DNA of 64,000 bases from Pegea sp. RAD2-039 (taxonomy: Eukaryota > Chordata > Thaliacea > Salpida > Salpidae). Under the pieces are notes generated by a model that saw nothing but the letters and a program-made list of their open reading frames with translations, did no database searches and was not told where the DNA came from. The position numbers were made by a program, and so were the translations under genes. The stretch lies in assembly GCA_034620365.1 (NCBI GenBank), contig JAQGEQ010000084.1, forward strand, positions 496,001 through 560,000, written 5' to 3'. Below are positions 58,408-64,000 of this stretch, in pieces. Positions within the stretch are counted from its first letter, which is position 1. Every line of letters starts with the position of its first letter.

Positions 58408-61400
58408 CTACAAGTCCCAGCTAAAGAGGTGATGCTTCACCAACATATCACTTACTTCTTTTCTCAGCTCCTCTTTTGTCTGTAAGATCATAAAATATGT
58501 TTGATGTCTCTTTCAAAAAGATTTGTTAAATACTTGTGAAGGTGTATGAGATAAGTCTTCATTTACAGGTAGATAGAAAGTGAAATGACTCAATATACGA
58601 AGTTCACATTTGATTTGAACCCATGCTGGAGATGATACAAAAGACCATGGGTAATACCATTTCTTAACAACTGATTCACAAAGACACAAAACTTCCCACC
58701 AAAGGTGGAGCACTTGCTCACTAAGGAAACAAACTCGTTAGACAAAAAGTCATTTTCATCAGGTGCTTACTTTAGTGCATAACAAATAAGTGAGCAAAAC
58801 TTAATATCCATAAGTGAGTGATTGTTATGGGTATGGTTGACTGCTTCTACACACTAAAACATTTTGTTCATTCATAAATGTCAATCATTTTCAAAAAAAA
58901 AAAATTATCTTTTAATAATCCAGAAATTTGTCAATCAACTCACCCTGTACAATAACTCTTCTGGAGTTAAGACTTTTCCTTCTTCATCTAATCTAGAATT
59001 ATTAAACAAAAAATATGATTTATTAAAGATCGCGATCTTTCATACGTCCTCAGAGTTTTGTCATTCAAAATTAACCCAATCAACAATTTCAATAACACCC
59101 ATTAAACTAACAACTTTTTCAATGAAGTAATCAACTTCTCATCACTTCATCAAATTCTGTCGCTTTTTTTAAATTAAAGAATTTTAGTTTGCTGACAAAT
59201 GATGAATAACAATCGGCCATTTTCTCTGCTTATTTTCTATCTTATGTAATTTTATAAAAATTTGTATAAATTCTACTTTAGCAGTATTTCTTGGTTGTGT
59301 TAAACTGTGGTCATTATTTCTCTATACTTGTATTGTTCTGTGTTCACTCTAACAGCTGTATAATTTACTATTTGCAGTCATGCGTTGAATAAAACAAATT
59401 GAAGCGGGCTTGATGTAGTTGTAAATAGCTAAAATGTTCACCTGAATGTTTTGCAAAGTATCAATCGGGACATGACTGACTGATAATCTTTTTCGACTTC
59501 ATAAGTAGATGCTTCTTCAATAAATTGCCAGCAGTGGCAAATGTTGCCCAAAAATAACGGTCGACGCAGTCCGTGTTGAAACACATCGTTGAGGGCCGTG
59601 CATAGTCTGGATGTTGAAATGTAGAAAAAAGTGAAAATCCTCTAAGGAACTATTTTATGTGATCAATATTAAATGAGAATTAGTTTACTTCAAGCTTTCA
59701 TAGATTCTAGAAGTTGATTTCTTATAGAAATGATAAAAACCTGGTTCTTATGAGACGAATAATTTGTTTGTTTACGAAGCCATCACCTGCTCTTGAATAC
59801 TGACAATCAAAATAGTTAGAAATTGGTTAATAAATGACATCAATAATCTATAAAAAGTTCAAGCAGCTTTGTATCAACTTTTAGTTTCAAATTAATAATA
59901 AATAAACAAACAATTGTATCAAGTTTTAAAGTAATTTGCAAACAAATGAAAATAACATGAAACATTTATGAAAAATGAGAGATTCACTTTTTTGCTTCGC
60001 TCATCAATAATTTTGACAAATTTGGATGGAAACCAACCCGACCTATCATCTTTTTGACCAGTCCAGCAATGTTCATCTTTCATTGAAGTTATCTACAAAC
60101 GATTTTGCTTTAAAATGTATAATTAGAATTCAATGGAGTATTTATAAATAAATAATCTAATCACCTGCAACTAGACTTTCGATATTTATGAAAAAGAATA
60201 TTTCCACCTGTCAATAAATAAACCTTCAAACTCTAACTCAACATCATCCGGTTTTTATCTAAACAAAAATAACATTTCCTAACGTCCAGTCATTAAAACT
60301 TAATCCTTTTTCATCACGTGAGTTATTTATCCAGAATACCTTCATCTACTTCATACCAAATTATCGAAAGTTTTGAATTTTTCCCCCTTTCACTCATCTT
60401 TAGTCTAATGACTTCTTTAAAGATCGCGATCTTTCATAAGTCCTCAGAGGTTGGCCATTCATGATTAAACCGTTCAACAACTTTAATAACACCCAGTGGA
60501 CTAACAACTTTTCAATTTTCGATTTAAAACTTTCTTCTCAACTCTTTCACTATTTCAATTTAAAAATAAAATCTAAGAATTTGGGTAACAAGTGAATTTG
60601 AAGACTATACGAGTTTCTTCACGTATTTTGTTACTTTGTTTTAATTTATAACTTATATTATACCTATGCTTTTGTAATGCTGTTATTTTTCTGTGGCTTT
60701 TACATTTTATTCAGTAAATTATGTTAAACTGTGATACTTTTTATCACCTTTACCCTCATATCATGTTTTTGTTTGCTATAAGAGCTATAATTTGTCATCT
60801 GCAGACATGCGTTGAAAAAATGAAAAAATAAATTGAGTAAAAATAACTATTTACATTTATTTTTAAAAAACTTAATCAAATTTAAAATGTCAAATCTCAC
60901 TGTGATGATATCATCTTTCTGGAATCCAAGCTCATCAGAATTAGTAGGAGTAAAATCTACTAAAGCCTTTACTCTTAAAAGTCTCATCCTAGAGACATAC
61001 ATATACTGATCATGGTCATTCAAATGACTTTCTTCTCTATAGTCAGCTGGATAATCCTTCTAAACACCACAAACAAATTAATGATAAAAGCTTTCTAAAT
61101 GAAAACACAAACATTAAGTTCAGATTTACCTGATTACAATTAGGTTCATTACTCTGAAAATATTCAACTATTTCTTTGATGGTGGTTCGAAGATTTTGTA
61201 AGATTTTACTTTGTGTGATGTTTTTTGAATCAGATTCATCTGTCCTAAAAATATCTTCAACTGGCTCTACGAAATAGTAAAAACGTTTAAAACTAATGAA
61301 GAAATAACTAATTAGTCAACAAATAAGTAAAATCACTTTTGTTAGACTACTAAAAATATTAAAATGTACTTGGTGTAAATATTTACTGATTCTGTGACTT

Positions 61401-61783
61401 TAGTTTCATAAAAATGAAATTTTTTTCTTTTTGATAATCAATAAAACTTATATTTTAGATAACTTGATAGAAACTTAATAAAATATTTTGAATAAATAAT
61501 ATAAAAATTTTCTTCCATTAATATCTATAATTTAAAAACACTTAATAGTATGTCTTTAAAACATACAGATATAACAAGTTAATTTAAAAGACCAAATCTA
61601 TGAAAGAAATTCATAAATAAAATACCAATGTTAAAAGTAGTTGTATTCAAAAAGTATTGAATATAAAGTTTTAAAGTAAAAAAAATGAATTTTCAACTGA
61701 TATAATCATCTAAACAAGTTATAAATTCAGTTCTTACCTTTGTAAGAAATAGTTTCTGAGCCTGGAGGTTTCAATTCAGCCAT
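58408..61783 (-). CDS. SGSM3-like SH3 + RUN protein lacking the TBC domain, 10 exons
   Basis: Matches the C-terminal half of SGSM3 (RUTBC3), a small-G-protein modulator. Exons: 61783-61738, 61266-61130, 61059-60901, 60092-59988, 59799-59741, 59606-59442, 58992-58940, 58846-58771, 58720-58534, 58479-58408 (352 aa; human SGSM3 about 750). The SH3 is [19 protein letters not shown], then DEHCWTG and [15 protein letters not shown]. The RUN domain has [34 protein letters not shown] and [11 protein letters not shown], and the C-terminus [12 protein letters not shown] is near-identical to human. The N-terminal TBC (Rab-GAP) domain is absent: exon 1 begins at an in-frame ATG with no acceptor before it, and 61784-63600 looks non-coding. 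Exon 7 needs a GTTGAT donor (58939) to keep frame. Confidence 0.85.
59015..59400 (+). mobile_element. LINE 3'-end fragment in SGSM3-like intron 6
   Basis: Plus-strand, 5'-truncated insertion antisense to the host gene. It starts with AAAGATCGCGATCTTTCATA, continues with CCTCAGAG...TAACACCC as in LINE copy B RT tail, and ends near GCAGTCATGCGTTGAA before an AT-rich tail. It makes up most of a 449-nt intron. Confidence 0.5.
60405..60835 (+). mobile_element. LINE 3'-end fragment in SGSM3-like intron 3
   Basis: Second copy of the same insert type: AAAGATCGCGATCTTTCATA, AGTCCTCAGAGG, TAACACCCAGTGG, ending at GCAGACATGCGTTGAA and an AAAATGAAAAAATAAA tail. It is very close to the 59015-59400 fragment and to the reverse complement of 16040-16100 in copy B. 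Same orientation as the other intronic copy. Confidence 0.5.
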
Positions 61784-63628
61784 GAATATAATAGCAAAAA
61801 TCCAGTCAAAATTTGGGAAATAAAAAAAATGAAATATTACTTAAAAATGTTACTTAAAGTACTAAAAAGAAAATGAACTAAATCACTTATGACTTAGTTT
61901 CATGATAATATCTTATTTTGTAACTTACATTAAAAGTAGTATCAGCATTAAGTAGAAACTATAAGACAATCTATTCAAGATTAATTCAAAAAGAAATAAC
62001 TTTTCTAGAACAAATGTATCCCCAAAAAAGAGAATAAATTTATACTACTATATACTACTATATTTGAAAAAATATTTCTTAAAGTGAGACAAAACTTTCT
62101 CGTTTCAATTTCTTATAAATTGTTTTATTTTTTGTTTCAGCATATAAATAAGACTTTATTGAGCAGCAGTTAGATATTTTCGATTTAAACTATGTTTATA
62201 ATCACCTAAAACTAAACTTTATCTATATAAAAAATTATCATGGCAATTTTAAATATGTAACATAATTTCTAGTTTTTTGATATTATATTTTGATTTTCTC
62301 AACTACTTAATTCTAGCTTTCGAAAGGTTGAACTTATTTCTTGTTAATAGACGACCTCATTTTTTAAGGATAGTAAAATTTTGATTTATGGATACTTTTT
62401 ATCAGCTGCAAATAGGATCATAATAAATGACTCAAGTACTTTTTAGGGGAAGTTTTTAACTTTGTTGTAGTTTTCATTTTGTTTTTATTTCGTTGTAGAA
62501 ATTTCAAAAGCTTTAAGTGTATAGTAAAATAACTAACGGTAATCTTAAGTACAATAGTTATAAAAAGTTTATGTTTTTTATCATAGGCAAAAATAAAATG
62601 TATACAAATGCTTGGTATAATTAAGTGCGAAAACTTCTTTTAATTTGATAAAAAAAAACTCGAATAAAAAATTATTTTGTTGTACAAAAATCTAAGCGAT
62701 TAAAAATGAGTGGTTGATTACTACCTGCAGTAGTTACAGTTAAACTTGTTCTCTGATTCACAACAAATCGACTTCTAACATAGTTTAATCGTTTTTTCAG
62801 GTTGTAAATTTTTAGTAACCTTTTATTTGTTTATAGTATCTATAAGTTACTTTATATATCAATATAGGCAATTTTATCGTTACGCATTTAATATAATGTT
62901 GAAGTAGACGATAAAGCGCGCTATTGTAAATTATAAAAGATTATGTATTGCCAATAAAGTTTACTAAATACTTATTATTTGTAAAATATCTTTACTGAAA
63001 TTAATTTTACTGTAAAATTGTATATCAATTTTATCCTCGATAGTCAAAAAGATCATTTTTTGAAATTATTATATAAAAGAAATATTAGTTCATTTTCTTC
63101 GGAGTTTAATACAAATTTTATTAGTATCATAAAAATAGCTGACTTTTATTTGCAACAAGTTACTCACAGTTAGCAATTTGTACCCTAAAACTTGTTCTAC
63201 TAAAGAACAATAAAATAGAAACTGAAGATAAATTTTAATTAGTTACAAATCATAGAAATCCTAACATTATCTCATTTATTCAACTAAACTTGAAAAAGGA
63301 GATTATTGTCAAAAATAACAAAATTTAAATGTTTATTGCTTTAAAAAGTGTATTTACCAACTTTATTTCGCTTGATAATAACTGAAATTAGTATAAAAAG
63401 ATTTTGATTTAATTTTTCAAGTTTAAAGTTACATGAAGATAATCTAGAATTGATTTAAAACTAATTTTTACAATAAATTTAAAATGTTTTCAGTGTAAAA
63501 AATGTCAGCGTTAAAAATCGTTGCAAAAATTTAACTATTCAAATCTTCACTTAGAGCTTATATTAAAAGATTACAAAAATATATATCGGAGAGTAAAGAC
63601 AGAACAATATGAAATTGACGATATATTA
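61784..63628. other. AT-rich intergenic between SGSM3-like gene and CFAP58
   Basis: Searched for exons of the missing TBC domain (R-x-x-W, IxxDxxR and YCQG motifs) on both strands by eye; none seen. Confidence 0.5.
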
Positions 63629-63987
63629 TTAGGCTACAGCTTTTTGAGGAGATTTAAGATTAAAACCTCCTCCTGTAAAGCGAGAGACATCTTTTAATTG
63701 ATTTTGAGATATTGGAGCTCCAGCCTGTTCTATAAATCTTTCATTCTCTCTGAAAAAATAATTATTAAGGTTAAATAAAAAATGTAAATGTCTTTGGTAA
63801 TTAATTCTTAATAAAGATGCAGCAATATAAATTAATAAAATAGAAAAACAAACTTCTTCTTTTGTTCTTTTTTCTTCATTTGAAAATACTTCTTTTTAAT
63901 CCCCTGTAACTCTCTTGCAAGTCTTTCAACTTCATATTTATATTCAGAGGATTGTGATTCATACATATTAAGCTCAGAAGCCAGCCT
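63629..63987 (-). CDS. CFAP58: Cilia- and flagella-associated protein 58, last two exons (partial)
   Basis: Coiled-coil axonemal/sperm flagellar protein (CCDC147). The penultimate exon 63987-63854 encodes LASELNMYESQSSEYKYEVE, then RLARELQGIKKKY, which matches the C-terminal coiled coil of human CFAP58 (SSELNMYESQSKEYKYEVEK) almost residue for residue. A 104-nt intron follows (63853-63750, GTTTGT...TTTTCAG). The last exon 63749-63629 ends with FTGGGFNLKSP, like the human FTGGGFPLR terminus. The remainder lies beyond the right edge. Confidence 0.9.
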
Positions 63988-64000
63988 CTAAAAACCATAA

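Overview
This is a nuclear window from an AT-rich invertebrate animal genome. The evidence is animal-type genes (PAR-3, eIF2B-gamma, a SLC7A9-type transporter, DDX42, GAR1, an FBXO39-type F-box protein, a choline/ethanolamine phosphotransferase, TONSL, an SGSM3-type SH3-RUN protein, CFAP58), many GT-AG micro-introns of about 45-60 nt, and degenerate LINE copies. No bacterial operon, CRISPR array or clear tRNA/rRNA was seen. Tiny introns plus acceptor-like sites just upstream of many ATGs would fit a lineage with spliced-leader trans-splicing (tunicates, rotifers or flatworms, for example), but I cannot name the species.

Layout, with all gene models rebuilt by eye from homology, splice sites and reading-frame phase. 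25-325 (-): first two exons of an arylsulfatase B-like gene running off the left edge. 4003-9078 (+): a 20-exon PAR-3 gene. 10.3-11.85 kb: LINE remnant. 12890-15421 (+): 11-exon EIF2B3. 15.9-17.7 kb: second LINE with an inverted nested LINE end. 20333-22317 (+): 11-exon SLC7A9-like transporter. 24157-27477 (-): 11-exon DDX42. 29752-31244 (-): GAR1. 31952-33528 (+): FBXO39-like gene. 33782-34306 (-): single-exon two-TM protein, tail-to-tail with FBXO39. 36.1-37.5 kb: LINE in inverted-repeat form. 40127-41254 (+): intronless CEPT1/CHPT1. 45.05-45.75 kb: unresolved short multi-exon candidate. 49245-56146 (-): 18-exon TONSL. 58408-61783 (-): SGSM3-like SH3+RUN gene without a TBC domain and with two LINE 3' ends in its introns. 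63629-63987 (-): last two exons of CFAP58.

The genes are unrelated housekeeping, polarity, transport and ciliary genes, not a pathway cluster. The unusual features lie in their non-coding architecture. (1) Five tandem minisatellites, four with a 15-bp unit, sit in introns and begin at or a few bases after the 5' splice site, as if micro-introns had been inflated by tandem duplication. One of them, in PAR-3, can also be read as protein. (2) The CRE-type palindrome TGACGTCA occurs about 35 times, almost all in four genes (PAR-3, EIF2B3, DDX42, TONSL) and often inside their micro-introns, while neighbouring genes have none. (3) Acceptor-like TTTTAG/TTTCAG sites lie 7-19 nt upstream of seven start codons. 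(4) The SGSM3 SH3-RUN half stands as its own gene without TBC.
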